Source: a bacterium
GTDB taxonomy: Bacteria; Auribacterota; UBA3054
Assembly (NCBI GenBank): GCA_017539325.1
Contig: JAFYHD010000146.1
Span: forward strand, 1 to 32,866
Direction of reading: 5' to 3'
Length of the DNA stretch: 32,866 nucleotides
Shown here: in pieces, positions 1 to 10,289 of the stretch
Layout: every line of letters starts with the position of its first letter
Position numbering within the stretch: position 1 is the stretch's first letter
The notes under the pieces: generated by a model
The model's database searches: none
Seen by the model: the letters and a program-made list of their open reading frames with translations, nothing else
Told to the model about the DNA's origin: nothing
Program-made: the position numbers and the translations under genes

Positions 1-2633
<2,633 letters not shown>

Positions 2634-2663
2634 AGTCTCGGATAGATTTGGTAATAATAATTC

Positions 2664-2693
2664 ATTATACTATTATCGCCCGTCCGGTGCCAA
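2664..2693 (-). promoter_or_regulatory. Predicted sigma70-type promoter of the pseudokinase-ligA operon
   Basis: On the minus strand TTGGCA (2693-2688) is followed after 18 nt by a perfect TATAAT (2669-2664). This would start transcription about 24 nt before the ATG at 2633. It lies in the 192-nt divergent gap shared with gdhA. Confidence 0.6.
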
Positions 2694-2722
2694 CACCAAA
2701 AATGGGGAGAGGGATTTATATT

Positions 2723-2740
2723 ATCCTATTGAAATAGGAT
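2723..2740. promoter_or_regulatory. Perfect inverted repeat, candidate operator before gdhA
   Basis: ATCCTATT-GA-AATAGGAT is an exact 8-2-8 palindrome. Its right half contains most of the predicted gdhA -35 box, so a dimeric regulator bound here would block or recruit RNA polymerase. A second, shorter palindrome TATCCGGATA lies at 2761-2770 near the predicted transcription start. The regulator is unknown. Confidence 0.5.
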
Positions 2741-2757
2741 TTCTTATTTGATACCAT
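2729..2757 (+). promoter_or_regulatory. Predicted gdhA promoter
   Basis: TTGAAA (2729-2734), a 17-nt spacer and TACCAT (2752-2757) match the sigma70 pattern at the key positions. The leader to the gdhA ATG would be about 60 nt. Confidence 0.45.
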
Positions 2758-2825
2758 ATTTATCCGGATATTTTGAAAATAAGAAACACAGAGAAATACA
2801 CAACGATCCAAGGAGACAAAGCAAA

Positions 2826-4175
2826 ATGAACGCCTACGTTCAAAGCGTCATCGAAAAAGTTAAGGCGAAATATCCGCATCAGCCGGAATTCTGCCAGACC
2901 GTGGAGGAGGTTTTGACCTCGCTTGAACCCGTTATCGCGAGCGATCCCGCTTACGAGCAGGCTGACATCTTGGGCAGGATGGTGGAGCCCGAAAGAATGT
3001 TCACCTTCCGCGTCGTCTGGACGGACGACAACGGAAACGTGCACACCAACACCGGCTACCGCTGCCAGTTCAACGGCGCCATCGGCCCCTACAAGGGCGG
3101 TCTGCGCTTCCATCCCTCCGTTTATCCCGGCATCATCCGTTTCTTAGGATTCGAGCAGACTTTCAAGAACGCCCTGACCGGCCAGCCTATTGGCGGCGCC
3201 AAGGGCGGCTCCGACTTCGACCCCAAAGGGAGGAGCGACGCGGAAGTGATGCGTTTCTGCCAGAGCTTCATGACGGCCCTCTACCGCTACATCGGTCCGG
3301 ACATTGACGTCCCGGCCGGCGACATCGGCGTGGGCGGCCGCGAGATCGGTTTCCTCTACGGCCAGTACCGCCGCCTGAAAGGCGCCTTCGAGAACGGCGT
3401 CCTGACGGGCAAGGGTCTGACTTACGGCGGCTCCCTCATCCGCCCGGAAGCGACCGGCTACGGCGCGATCTATTACCTCAACGAAGTCCTGAAGCACGAA
3501 AAAGATTCCCTTAAAGGCAAGACCATCGTGAGTTCCGGCTACGGCAACGTGACGTGGGGCATTTGCAAGAAAGCCGCCGAATTGGGCGCCAAGGTCATCA
3601 CCATTTCCGGCTCCCAGGGCTACATCCTCGACGAAGCGGGCGTCACCACTCCCGAAAAGATCGACTTCCTTCTGAAGATGCGCGCCGCCAATGACAAGAA
3701 CATCAAGGCCTACGCGGACAAGTTCGGCGCCAAGTTCTTCCCGAAAGAGAAACCCTGGGGAATAAAGGGCGACATCGTCATGCCCGCCGCCACCCAGAAC
3801 GAAGTTGACGTCGCCGAAGCGAAGCAGATCGTCGCCAACGGCACGAAGTACTACATTGAGGTCTCCAATATGCCCACCACCAACGAAGCTCTCAACTACC
3901 TGAGAGGCGAGAAGGGCATAGTGGTCGCCCCCTCCAAGGCCGCGAACGCCGGCGGCGTCGGCGTCTCCGCCCTGGAAATGTCCCAGAACAGCGAGCGCCT
4001 CAATTGGACCGCCGAGGAAGTGGACGAGAAGCTGGCCGTCATGATGAAGAACATCCACGACGCTTCCGCCGAAGCCGCGGAAGAATACGGTTTGGGCTAC
4101 GACCTTGTGGCCGGCGCCAACATCGCCGGTTTCAAGAAAGTCGCGACCGCCATGCTGGAACAGGGCCTCTTCTAA
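2826..4175 (+). CDS. gdhA: NADP-type glutamate dehydrogenase
   Basis: GdhA makes glutamate from 2-oxoglutarate, ammonium and a reduced nicotinamide cofactor, the main ammonium-assimilation route when nitrogen is plentiful. The 449-residue length equals the hexameric small-subunit family. Visible motifs are GPYKGGLRFHPSV (88-100) with K90, K114 in QTFKNALTG, the active-site GGAKGGSDFDPKG (123-135) with K126, PAGDIGVGGREIG (164-175), and the dinucleotide-binding SSGYGNVTWG (236-245). NADP rather than NAD use is inferred from this subfamily. The ATG at 2826 is chosen because AGGAGA (2811-2816) sits 9 nt upstream and the protein then begins like its relatives. An in-frame extension starting at 2748 has no family support. 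Transcription probably starts at the promoter around 2729-2757 and ends at the hairpin overlapping the stop codon. Confidence 0.97.
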   Translation: MNAYVQSVIEKVKAKYPHQPEFCQTVEEVLTSLEPVIASDPAYEQADILGRMVEPERMFTFRVVWTDDNGNVHTNTGYRCQFNGAIGPYKGGLRFHPSVYPGIIRFLGFEQTFKNALTGQPIGGAKGGSDFDPKGRSDAEVMRFCQSFMTALYRYIGPDIDVPAGDIGVGGREIGFLYGQYRRLKGAFENGVLTGKGLTYGGSLIRPEATGYGAIYYLNEVLKHEKDSLKGKTIVSSGYGNVTWGICKKAAELGAKVITISGSQGYILDEAGVTTPEKIDFLLKMRAANDKNIKAYADKFGAKFFPKEKPWGIKGDIVMPAATQNEVDVAEAKQIVANGTKYYIEVSNMPTTNEALNYLRGEKGIVVAPSKAANAGGVGVSALEMSQNSERLNWTAEEVDEKLAVMMKNIHDASAEAAEEYGLGYDLVAGANIAGFKKVATAMLEQGLF

Positions 4176-4197
4176 GGGGAAGAGGCTCTTGATTTTT
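4165..4197 (+). terminator. Rho-independent terminator overlapping the gdhA stop codon
   Basis: GCCTCTTC (4165-4172) pairs perfectly with GAAGAGGC (4179-4186) around a 6-nt loop, followed by TCTTGATTTTT. The left arm is inside the gdhA coding sequence and the stop codon is in the loop. Confidence 0.75.
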
Positions 4198-4217
4198 AAA
4201 AAAGCTTGTGATACTAT
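4189..4217 (+). promoter_or_regulatory. Predicted rpsT promoter
   Basis: TTGATT (4189-4194), a 17-nt spacer and TACTAT (4212-4217) resemble a sigma70 promoter. The -35 box lies in the tail of the gdhA terminator, so the two signals are nested. The leader would be about 52 nt. Confidence 0.5.
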
Positions 4218-4275
4218 TATCAGCACCATTTGAAAATTTTCGAAACATTTAACTAAGTAAAAACCAAGTTCATCT

Positions 4276-4536
4276 ATGCCTTCACATCAGCATCGCGTCA
4301 AAAGCCTCAAGCAGGCTGCCGTACGTCAGGAACGAAACACGCAGGTCAAATCCCGCGTGAAGACCATGTCCAAGAAAGTCTCTCCCGAGAGCCAGGATCT
4401 CGAGAAAGATCTGCGCAACGCTATCTCCACGGTTGCCAAAGCTTCGCAGCTCGGCGTTCTTCATCGCAAGGCTGCCAGCCGTCGCATCTCCCGCTTGGCC
4501 AAACGCGCCAACAAGATCCAGGCCGAGAAAGCCTGA
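4276..4536 (+). CDS. rpsT: 30S ribosomal protein S20
   Basis: S20 is a small basic protein that binds 16S rRNA early in 30S assembly. The 86 residues have the expected length, high Lys/Arg content and the typical C-terminal block LHRKAASRRISRLAKRAN (about 62-79). An N-terminal basic helix (SLKQAAVRQERNTQVKSRVK) fits the family's three-helix bundle. No Shine-Dalgarno sequence is visible before the ATG at 4276 (the leader reads AAACCAAGTTCATCT), which is unusual next to the strong sites of neighbouring genes. S20 synthesis is autoregulated at translation in Escherichia coli, so weak initiation could matter here, but that is inference. The gene is monocistronic, bounded by the promoter near 4189-4217 and a hairpin downstream. 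Confidence 0.95.
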   Translation: MPSHQHRVKSLKQAAVRQERNTQVKSRVKTMSKKVSPESQDLEKDLRNAISTVAKASQLGVLHRKAASRRISRLAKRANKIQAEKA

Positions 4537-4561
4537 CTTCTTATCATAGACGTCCCAAAAG

Positions 4562-4617
4562 GGCCGCATAAGCTTTTGCCTGCCGCGTGTGGGGAAGAAC
4601 TTGTGCGGTCTTTTTTT
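4562..4617 (+). terminator. Terminator after rpsT
   Basis: GGCCGCATAAG (4562-4572) pairs with CTTGTGCGGTC (4600-4610), with two G-U pairs, followed by seven T (4611-4617). The 27-nt loop is long and might fold further. Since it lies before the sulfhydrylase gene it could instead be an attenuator, but no known riboswitch core is visible. Confidence 0.65.
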
Positions 4618-4664
4618 ATTCGCTAGTAATAAACAAAATAACCATAAGCTTAGAGAGGTCCACC

Positions 4665-6023
4665 ATGAACGACAATGAAAACCCCCTTCTGAACCCCAAG
4701 TTCGACATCACCTGCCTGGGCGGCGGGTACAAGAAACTCTCCAACAAGGAATATAGCCTCGCCACCATCTGCACGCAGGGCGGCTGGCAGCCCGTCAACG
4801 GCGGCCCCAGGGCTCTGCCTATCTTCCAGAGCACGACCTGGCGCTACGCCACCAGCGAGGAGATGGGCAAGCTCTTTGACCTGGAAGCCACCGGCTACTT
4901 CTACACCAGGCTGCAGAACCCGACCGACGACGTCGTGGCCAACAAGATCGCCGACCTTGAGGGCGGCATCGCGGGCGTCCTGACCGCTTCCGGCCAGGCC
5001 GCCAGCTTCTTCTCCATCTTCAATATCGCCTCCGCGGGCGACCATGTCATTAGTTCCGCCTCCATCTACGGCGGAACGCTTAACCTCTTCGCCGTCACTT
5101 TGAAGAAGCTCGGCATCGAGGTGGAGTTCGTGGACCAGGATCTTCCTGAAGAAGAGTATGACAAATATTTCCGTCCCAACACCAAGGCGGTTTTCGGCGA
5201 AACTTTGACGAACCCCAACGTGAAAGTCCTGGACATCGAGAAGTTCGCCCGCATAGCCCACAAGCACGGCGTGCCCCTCATTGTGGACAACACCTTCCCG
5301 ACGCCCATCAACTGCCGCCCCATCGAGTTCGGCTGCGACATCGTCATCCACTCCACCACGAAGTATCTCGACGGGCACGCCTGCGCGACCGGCGGCATTG
5401 TCATCGACTCCGGCAATTTCGACTGGGACAAGCACGCTGACAAGTTCCCCGGCCTCACCACCCCGGACGAGAGCTACCACGGCCTCACCTACACCAAGGC
5501 CTTCGGGAAACTGGCCTACACTATCAAGCTGGTGGCCCAGCTCATGAGGGACATCGGCGCCCAGCAGGGCCCGATGAACGCCTTCCTTCTGAACCACGGC
5601 CTCGAGACGCTGCACCTCCGCGTGCCCAGGCACTGCGAGAACGCCCAGAAGGTCGCTGAGTTCTTGGAATCCAGGCCGGAAGTGGAATGGATCAACTATC
5701 CCGGCCTTAAGAGCAGCCCGGACTACGAACTAGCCAAGAAGTACCTGCCCAACGGCAGCAGCGGCGTCATAGCCTTCCGCGTGAAGGGCGGCCGCAAGGA
5801 AGCCTCGGAATTCATCGACCGCTTCAGGTTCATCGGCGTGGAAACGCACGTGGCCGAGAACAGGACGATCGTTCTGCATCCCGCCAGCCATACGCACCGT
5901 CAGCTGACGGACGAGCAGCTGGAAGCCGCCGGCATCCCGGTCGGCCTTATCAGGCTCTCCGTGGGCCTCGAGGATGTCAACGACATCATCGCCGATCTCA
6001 AGCAGGCCTTCGAGAACAAATGA
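4665..6023 (+). CDS. metY: O-acetylhomoserine sulfhydrylase-type PLP enzyme
   Basis: Members of this Cys/Met-metabolism PLP family make homocysteine from O-acetylhomoserine and sulfide, a direct-sulfhydrylation route to methionine. The 452-residue protein has the PLP-phosphate segment TGYFYTRLQNPT (76-87), the stacking-tyrosine region SIYGG (133-137), the cofactor-binding VDNT (207-210) with D208, and the Schiff-base lysine K233 in HSTTKYLDGH. The C-terminal HPASHTHRQL matches the substrate-carboxylate arm of the family. Close relatives include cystathionine gamma-synthase and methionine gamma-lyase, so exact substrate use is inferred from the longer length and the TRLQNPT and HPAS motifs. 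The ATG at 4665 is preceded by GAGAGGT (4653-4659) at 5 nt. An upstream in-frame extension from 4587 is rejected because it overlaps the rpsT terminator. Confidence 0.92.
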   Translation: MNDNENPLLNPKFDITCLGGGYKKLSNKEYSLATICTQGGWQPVNGGPRALPIFQSTTWRYATSEEMGKLFDLEATGYFYTRLQNPTDDVVANKIADLEGGIAGVLTASGQAASFFSIFNIASAGDHVISSASIYGGTLNLFAVTLKKLGIEVEFVDQDLPEEEYDKYFRPNTKAVFGETLTNPNVKVLDIEKFARIAHKHGVPLIVDNTFPTPINCRPIEFGCDIVIHSTTKYLDGHACATGGIVIDSGNFDWDKHADKFPGLTTPDESYHGLTYTKAFGKLAYTIKLVAQLMRDIGAQQGPMNAFLLNHGLETLHLRVPRHCENAQKVAEFLESRPEVEWINYPGLKSSPDYELAKKYLPNGSSGVIAFRVKGGRKEASEFIDRFRFIGVETHVAENRTIVLHPASHTHRQLTDEQLEAAGIPVGLIRLSVGLEDVNDIIADLKQAFENK

Positions 6024-6041
6024 TCAGGTAAGCAAAAAAAC

Positions 6042-6071
6042 AAAAAAGCGCGCCTTACGGCGCGCTTTTTT
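6042..6071. terminator. Bidirectional terminator between convergent metY and batE
   Basis: GCGCGCC-TTAC-GGCGCGC (6048-6065) is a perfect 7-bp stem with a 4-nt loop, flanked by six A on the left and six T on the right. It can therefore terminate transcripts from both sides. It lies between metY (stop 6023) and batE (stop 6077). Confidence 0.92.
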
Positions 6072-6076
6072 GTTTG

Positions 6077-6847
6077 TCATAAGATCGTCTTTATCTGGCT
6101 TTCTTCCAGCCAGCCGGCTTGGCTTTGCCCTTCCTCCTGGTTTACCAGGATCTTTTTCCAATTGCCCTGCGATCTCGTCACCTTGACTTCCGAGCCTGAT
6201 CTCAGAACGAAGATCTCGGTGTAGGAGGCGTCGGGACCGGCGTGGATCTTCGCTTCCTCAGCCGTTACGACGCCCTGATGCGTGGCGTCATAGTATTTGT
6301 AGGAGGCGGACGCGAAGAAGACGAGCGTCAGGACGAGAAAGACCAGGGCTAACTTCTTGGCGACGCTTCTTACGCTCCCGTTCTTGGAGAGAATGAAAAC
6401 GCTCAGGACAAGCCAGAGGATGATCCAGAAGATCAGGGCCAGCTTAGCCTGTTCCTGAAGCCCGAGGTAGAAATAGAGGAAGAAAAATGATCTCAGAGCG
6501 GAGGGAACTTCCTTCCTCGCGATGTTGTCCTCGGTCTGGCTCAGGGCGCGTTTTAAATTGGCGGAAGTGTCGGCGTCGCGGGGAGCGAAGAGCTCCGCTT
6601 TCCTGTAATAGGCGATGGCGTTGCCAAGGTCGCCAGTCTTGTAGTAGGCGTTGGCGAGGTTGTAGCTCAAAGCGGGGGAGGAGAGTCCTTCCTGCGCCGA
6701 ACGGTTGTAGCACGCTATGGCTTCCTGGTAATTCTGGTTCGTGTAGGCGGAGTTTCCCTGGGCGAAGTATTTCGCGGCCTCAAAAGAGCCGGCCCGCGCC
6801 GCTAAGGAAAGGCAGAAGGTCAAAATGATCGCTATGATATTTTTCAT
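6077..6847 (-). CDS. batE: BatE-like protein: signal peptide, TPR, two membrane helices, SH3b
   Basis: This is the last gene of the MoxR/Bat operon. The 256 residues start with a signal sequence (1-19), followed by TPR repeats (about 24-105, including SPALSYNLANAYYKTGDLGNA), two or three hydrophobic segments (about 118-130, 135-154 and 165-183) and a bacterial SH3 domain (about 191-256) with the IHAGPDASYTEIFVLRSGSEV pattern split across its strands. Bacteroides BatE has the same TPR-plus-SH3 arrangement. The true start is the ATG at 6847, because AGGAGG (6860-6855) lies 7 nt upstream and the ATGA overlaps the batD stop. A longer reading from 6973 runs inside batD. Function is not established for the family; an envelope scaffold working with the VWA proteins is a fair inference. 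Confidence 0.85.
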   Translation of the reverse strand: MKNIIAIILTFCLSLAARAGSFEAAKYFAQGNSAYTNQNYQEAIACYNRSAQEGLSSPALSYNLANAYYKTGDLGNAIAYYRKAELFAPRDADTSANLKRALSQTEDNIARKEVPSALRSFFFLYFYLGLQEQAKLALIFWIILWLVLSVFILSKNGSVRSVAKKLALVFLVLTLVFFASASYKYYDATHQGVVTAEEAKIHAGPDASYTEIFVLRSGSEVKVTRSQGNWKKILVNQEEGQSQAGWLEESQIKTIL

Positions 6848-8625
6848 TTCAAAGTCCTCCTTAATTCTTTCAAGAGACGGGAGGTGTCGGAGAGCAACTG
6901 GTCGTTGTCGCACTTCGGGCCGTAGTTGCCGGCGAAGCGCGCCATCTCTATCCTTGTCATGAGATCCTGCCATTCTTTCTTCAATTCAGCGTCCTCGATG
7001 GTGTCGGCGGAAATTGAGCCCTTGGGGAGATCAAGGGTGTCGGCGACGTAATCGTTGAGGGCGGCCGAGAGGCAGCCGCAGAAGTCTTTGATGGCTTCCG
7101 GCTTTCCTTTGAGTTTTTTGGCTTTCTTGAGATTCTGCTCGGCTTTCGAGTAAGCCTGGCTTTTTCTCTTGAAGCTCGGGTCTTCCTCTTTGGAGCGCCT
7201 GAGGGCGAAGAGCGCGCAGAGGATAAAGAACGCGGGAGGGATCAGCGCGGCCGCGAGCAGAAGCTTTCTGTTGCGTATGCTGTCGAGCGCATCGTCGCCG
7301 CTTTCCAGCTTTATGCCGAAGATGTCCTGGTTTAGGATCTTGATGGCGGGGGAGGCGCCCCTTTGGATCGGGATGGCCTCGGAGACGGTCACCTTCTGGC
7401 TCTGCGCGGACTTCTCGACGGTAAGCGGGAAGGGCCCGGCGGTTAAAGTCTGGTAATCGTTCTTGGCGGTGTCGAAGTACGAGAAGGAGACGGCCGGCAG
7501 TTCCGTTATCTCGGAACTCAAGGGCACCCACATCTGGCTGTAAGTCTTGATGCCTTTCAATTGCCCGTCCGCCACGCTCGTCTTCTTGTCGACTACGGGA
7601 TCGTAGACCGTGAAGCCAGTAGCGTTGGTGCTGGCAAGATCGACGACGGCCTGGTCTATGTTGCCGATGCCGGTCAGCGTCAGCTTAAGCGTGACAGGCT
7701 CGCCTTCCTTGACCTTTTTGGGCGTGACTTCGGCCGAGAGGGCGAAACGCCCGACGGCGCCTTTGAAATCTTTCGGTTTGTTCTGAGTGGGAAGAGTCTT
7801 GACGTTGATGGCCAGAGGCTCGGAAACGACGTTCTTCTCGACCGTGCGGTAGCGCTGGAAAAGGCTGAAGGGATCGTCGAAGGGATCTCTGGAGCGGCTT
7901 CTGTTGGCTATGGGAACGTTAACCGCTACGCGCATGCTGGCGGGACCGATAGAGAGCTTGCCGGCTTTCAGGGGGATTATGAGTTTCTGAAAGCGCAGGT
8001 AGTTGTAGATCTGGCCGCGGTAGCGCTGGCGGTCCTGCTGGTACTTGCCGATGTCCTGGACGTTGAAGCCGGTGAACTGCAGCTCCGGCTGGCTGGCGTC
8101 GGAAAGGTTGACGTCTTTGTAGTAGAGCGTGATCGTTAGGAAGATCTGTTCGCCTAAGAAAGTGTTCGTCGTGCTGGCGTCCAGTTCCAGGAAGAGTTCG
8201 CCGCCGGTTTCCGTCGTGGCGGGGGAGTTGGCCGAGCTTTTCCTGGCCTCGCTTACGTCGATGGTGATCTTCGGCAGATTGTAAGTCTTGCCGTCGACCT
8301 TCACTTTCGATTCGCCGATCGTCAGCTTACCGGTTCTCACGGCCTGCAGTTCGTAGCTGAATTCCTGCGAGGAGGACTGCACGCCGTTTACGATGGAGAT
8401 GTTGCTGCTCTGGCTCGGCCCCATGATGACGCGGAAACCGTCCATTTCGCCAAGCGTGGGCGGCGAGGCGTTCTTGGCGTTCTCCACCGTGACAGTGTAG
8501 CGCAAGGACTCGTCCATGCTGATGGCTCTGCGGCTGCAGCTGGCCGAGACTTTAGGTTCGGCCAGCGCGCAGACCGCGAACATCAGGGTTAGGAAAAAGA
8601 CTTTAATTTTCATCGTATTTTTCAT
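6844..8625 (-). CDS. batD: BatD, membrane-anchored beta-domain protein
   Basis: BatD proteins accompany MoxR and the VWA proteins BatA/BatB, and have been linked to oxygen or stress tolerance in Bacteroides. The 593 residues contain a signal peptide (about 1-22), repeated beta-rich domains (about 24-410), a DPFDDPF motif (248-254) common in BatD, a single membrane helix (about 454-476) and a cytoplasmic helical tail ending near RIEMARFAGNYGP (558-570). Its stop overlaps the batE start (ATGA) and its start is 11 nt after the batC stop. No good ribosome site precedes ATG 8625, and an in-frame ATG at 8613 would shorten the signal peptide by four residues. Either is possible. The tail resembles tails of two other proteins in this operon. 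Confidence 0.88.
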   Translation of the reverse strand: MKNTMKIKVFFLTLMFAVCALAEPKVSASCSRRAISMDESLRYTVTVENAKNASPPTLGEMDGFRVIMGPSQSSNISIVNGVQSSSQEFSYELQAVRTGKLTIGESKVKVDGKTYNLPKITIDVSEARKSSANSPATTETGGELFLELDASTTNTFLGEQIFLTITLYYKDVNLSDASQPELQFTGFNVQDIGKYQQDRQRYRGQIYNYLRFQKLIIPLKAGKLSIGPASMRVAVNVPIANRSRSRDPFDDPFSLFQRYRTVEKNVVSEPLAINVKTLPTQNKPKDFKGAVGRFALSAEVTPKKVKEGEPVTLKLTLTGIGNIDQAVVDLASTNATGFTVYDPVVDKKTSVADGQLKGIKTYSQMWVPLSSEITELPAVSFSYFDTAKNDYQTLTAGPFPLTVEKSAQSQKVTVSEAIPIQRGASPAIKILNQDIFGIKLESGDDALDSIRNRKLLLAAALIPPAFFILCALFALRRSKEEDPSFKRKSQAYSKAEQNLKKAKKLKGKPEAIKDFCGCLSAALNDYVADTLDLPKGSISADTIEDAELKKEWQDLMTRIEMARFAGNYGPKCDNDQLLSDTSRLLKELRRTLK

Positions 8626-8636
8626 AGGGGAATATT

Positions 8637-10289
8637 TTACCAGTTTTTGTCAACAGGCACGATCGCTCCGGGCATTTTTTTGCGGTTCTTTTCCTTGTCG
8701 GAGTTGTCTTCCTCGAAAGCGCGGAGCATCTGCTCGGCCTGTTCCTTGGTCATCTCCTCGCTTTCCTTCTGATCCTGCGGCTGCTGCTGTTGCTGCTGCT
8801 GATCCTGGTTTTGCTCCTGATTCTGCTGCTGATTTTGATCCTGCTGGTCCTGTTGATCCTGCTGATCTTCCTGCTGCTGGTCCTGCTGGTCTTGCTGATC
8901 CTGGTCTTGATCCTGATTCTGGTTGTCGTTCTGTTGCTGCTGCTGATTCTGCTGCTGCTTTTCGTTGTTCTTCTGGTCGTCGTCCTCGAATTCCTTCCTC
9001 GCCTTGATAAAATTGTCCAGAGCGACGAACTGGTTCGTGGGCGCTTCAGTTATGAGGGATCTGAGCTTTTCTTCAGCGGTTTTGGAGGCGGCGGAACCAA
9101 GCTTTAAGAATTCCACGGCGTTCGTGATCTTCATGGCGAGCGTCTTGGTGCTGGCGACAGGGAGGGCTTCTTCTTCGCCTTCCGCTTTTTCCTCGCCTTC
9201 ATTTTCATCTTTTTGTCCGCTGCGAGACTTCAGTTCCTTGACGATCTCCTGGCCGATGGAGTTGAACTTGTCGGCGCATTCCTTCAAGGCGGGAGCGTCT
9301 AAGAGCGAGAGGTCGATGGAGAGGTCGTAGAAGTTGTTGAAGACTTCCGCGCAGCGCCCGGCCAGATCGTTGACGTAGGGCGAAACGTTTTCCGAAACGA
9401 GGCCGACAGCGGTCGCCCTGGCTTCCTGGAAGCGGTTGGAGAGAGCCTGGAAGACGTCCGTCTGGGGAACGCCGCCCTTTATGCACTGGCTGAGGCCTTG
9501 GCCGACGTTCGCGAAAGCTTGGTAGAGGTTGACCAGCGCTTCGTTTTCCGGCGTCTGCTCGAGGCCCTGCTGCACCGGCGCTTCGCCTGTGGACTGCAGC
9601 CTTTCCGGCGGCAGGTTGGTGAAGAGCGCCTGGAAACCGACGATCAAGTAGTCGGCTTTTTCGGAATGGGCGTACTGGTTCGTCATGATGCCGCTAAGGA
9701 AGTCGGGCGGGATGTCATTGCTCTTTTCGAGGCTCTTTACGGTCTTTAAGAGCGTCAGGTTCTGCGCTCTGATGAGCGCTTCGAGTTCTCTCAGAAGCTT
9801 CTGCAGGGGATCTTTCTCCTGCTCGTCCTTCTGCTGGCTCGCCAGCTCTTTCATCAGTCTCGTGACGTACTCGATGTTGGCCTTGGTGTCCTCGTCGTCG
9901 CGGTCAAGTTCGTTGGCTCTTTTGTAGCTCTCCAGGGATTCTTTCAGTTTGCCCTGGCGGAAGAGGCAGTTGCCGATGTTGTAATGGCACTTGGCTTCCA
10001 GGTCTTGAGAGGCGCCGCTGGCGGCTCTCTGGAAAGCGGAGATCGCTTCGTCGTATTTTTCAAGGCGGTAGCAGGCGAGACCGGCGTTGTAGTTCGCTTC
10101 CGGATTGTCGGGGGCGTCAATCTGCGCGTCGGCGTATTTCTGTTCGGCTTCCTGGAAATTTCCGTCCTTGAAAGCCCTGTTGCCGTCGGCGATCTTGGAG
10201 GCTAGCTCTTTGCTTTCGGCGGCGCTGAGATCATTTGCTAAGCTTAAAAGCGAAAGCGCGAAGAGTAGAAGTATGTTTTTCATTTTCAT
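8637..10289 (-). CDS. batC: BatC, secreted TPR protein with Gln/Asp-rich tract
   Basis: The 550-residue protein has a signal peptide (about 1-23), TPR repeats (about 30-145, including EANYNAGLACYRLEKYDEAI and KCHYNIGNCLFRQGKLKESL), a long helical middle (about 150-435), an extreme Gln/Asp tract (445-507) and a conserved-looking end (about 514-550: TKEQAEQMLRAFEED then VDKNW). BatC proteins usually end in a short basic or acidic linker and a KDW-like tail, so the ending supports the assignment. The middle helical insert and the Gln tract make it longer than a typical BatC. The start ATG at 10289 overlaps the batB stop as ATGA and is preceded by AAGGAG. It is probably periplasmic and may bridge BatA/B and BatD/E; that role is inference. 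Confidence 0.85.
   Translation of the reverse strand: MKMKNILLLFALSLLSLANDLSAAESKELASKIADGNRAFKDGNFQEAEQKYADAQIDAPDNPEANYNAGLACYRLEKYDEAISAFQRAASGASQDLEAKCHYNIGNCLFRQGKLKESLESYKRANELDRDDEDTKANIEYVTRLMKELASQQKDEQEKDPLQKLLRELEALIRAQNLTLLKTVKSLEKSNDIPPDFLSGIMTNQYAHSEKADYLIVGFQALFTNLPPERLQSTGEAPVQQGLEQTPENEALVNLYQAFANVGQGLSQCIKGGVPQTDVFQALSNRFQEARATAVGLVSENVSPYVNDLAGRCAEVFNNFYDLSIDLSLLDAPALKECADKFNSIGQEIVKELKSRSGQKDENEGEEKAEGEEEALPVASTKTLAMKITNAVEFLKLGSAASKTAEEKLRSLITEAPTNQFVALDNFIKARKEFEDDDQKNNEKQQQNQQQQQNDNQNQDQDQDQQDQQDQQQEDQQDQQDQQDQNQQQNQEQNQDQQQQQQQPQDQKESEEMTKEQAEQMLRAFEEDNSDKEKNRKKMPGAIVPVDKNW
8769..8957 (-). repeat. Low-complexity tract encoding Gln/Asp repeats in batC
   Basis: These 189 bases encode residues 445-507 of BatC, of which 41 of 63 are Gln, with DQ, DQQ and QQQ units. 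On the plus strand it appears as ctg/ttg triplets with gatcctg words. Such tracts can slip in replication and may differ between strains. Confidence 0.9.

Noticed and set aside
2748-2825. N-terminal extension of gdhA
   Set aside because: It contains no family sequence and includes the predicted promoter -10 region; AGGAGA supports the ATG at 2826.
3144-4229. Long antisense open frame (361 codons) opposite gdhA
   Set aside because: It mirrors gdhA codon structure, has no ribosome site or family motif, and gdhA is certain.
4537-4664. SAM or other riboswitch before the sulfhydrylase gene
   Set aside because: No known riboswitch core was recognised; the hairpin with a T run is best read as the rpsT terminator.
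4650-5633. Antisense open frame of 327 codons opposite metY
   Set aside because: It is a shadow of a well-identified gene with high GC at third positions and shows no recognisable domain.
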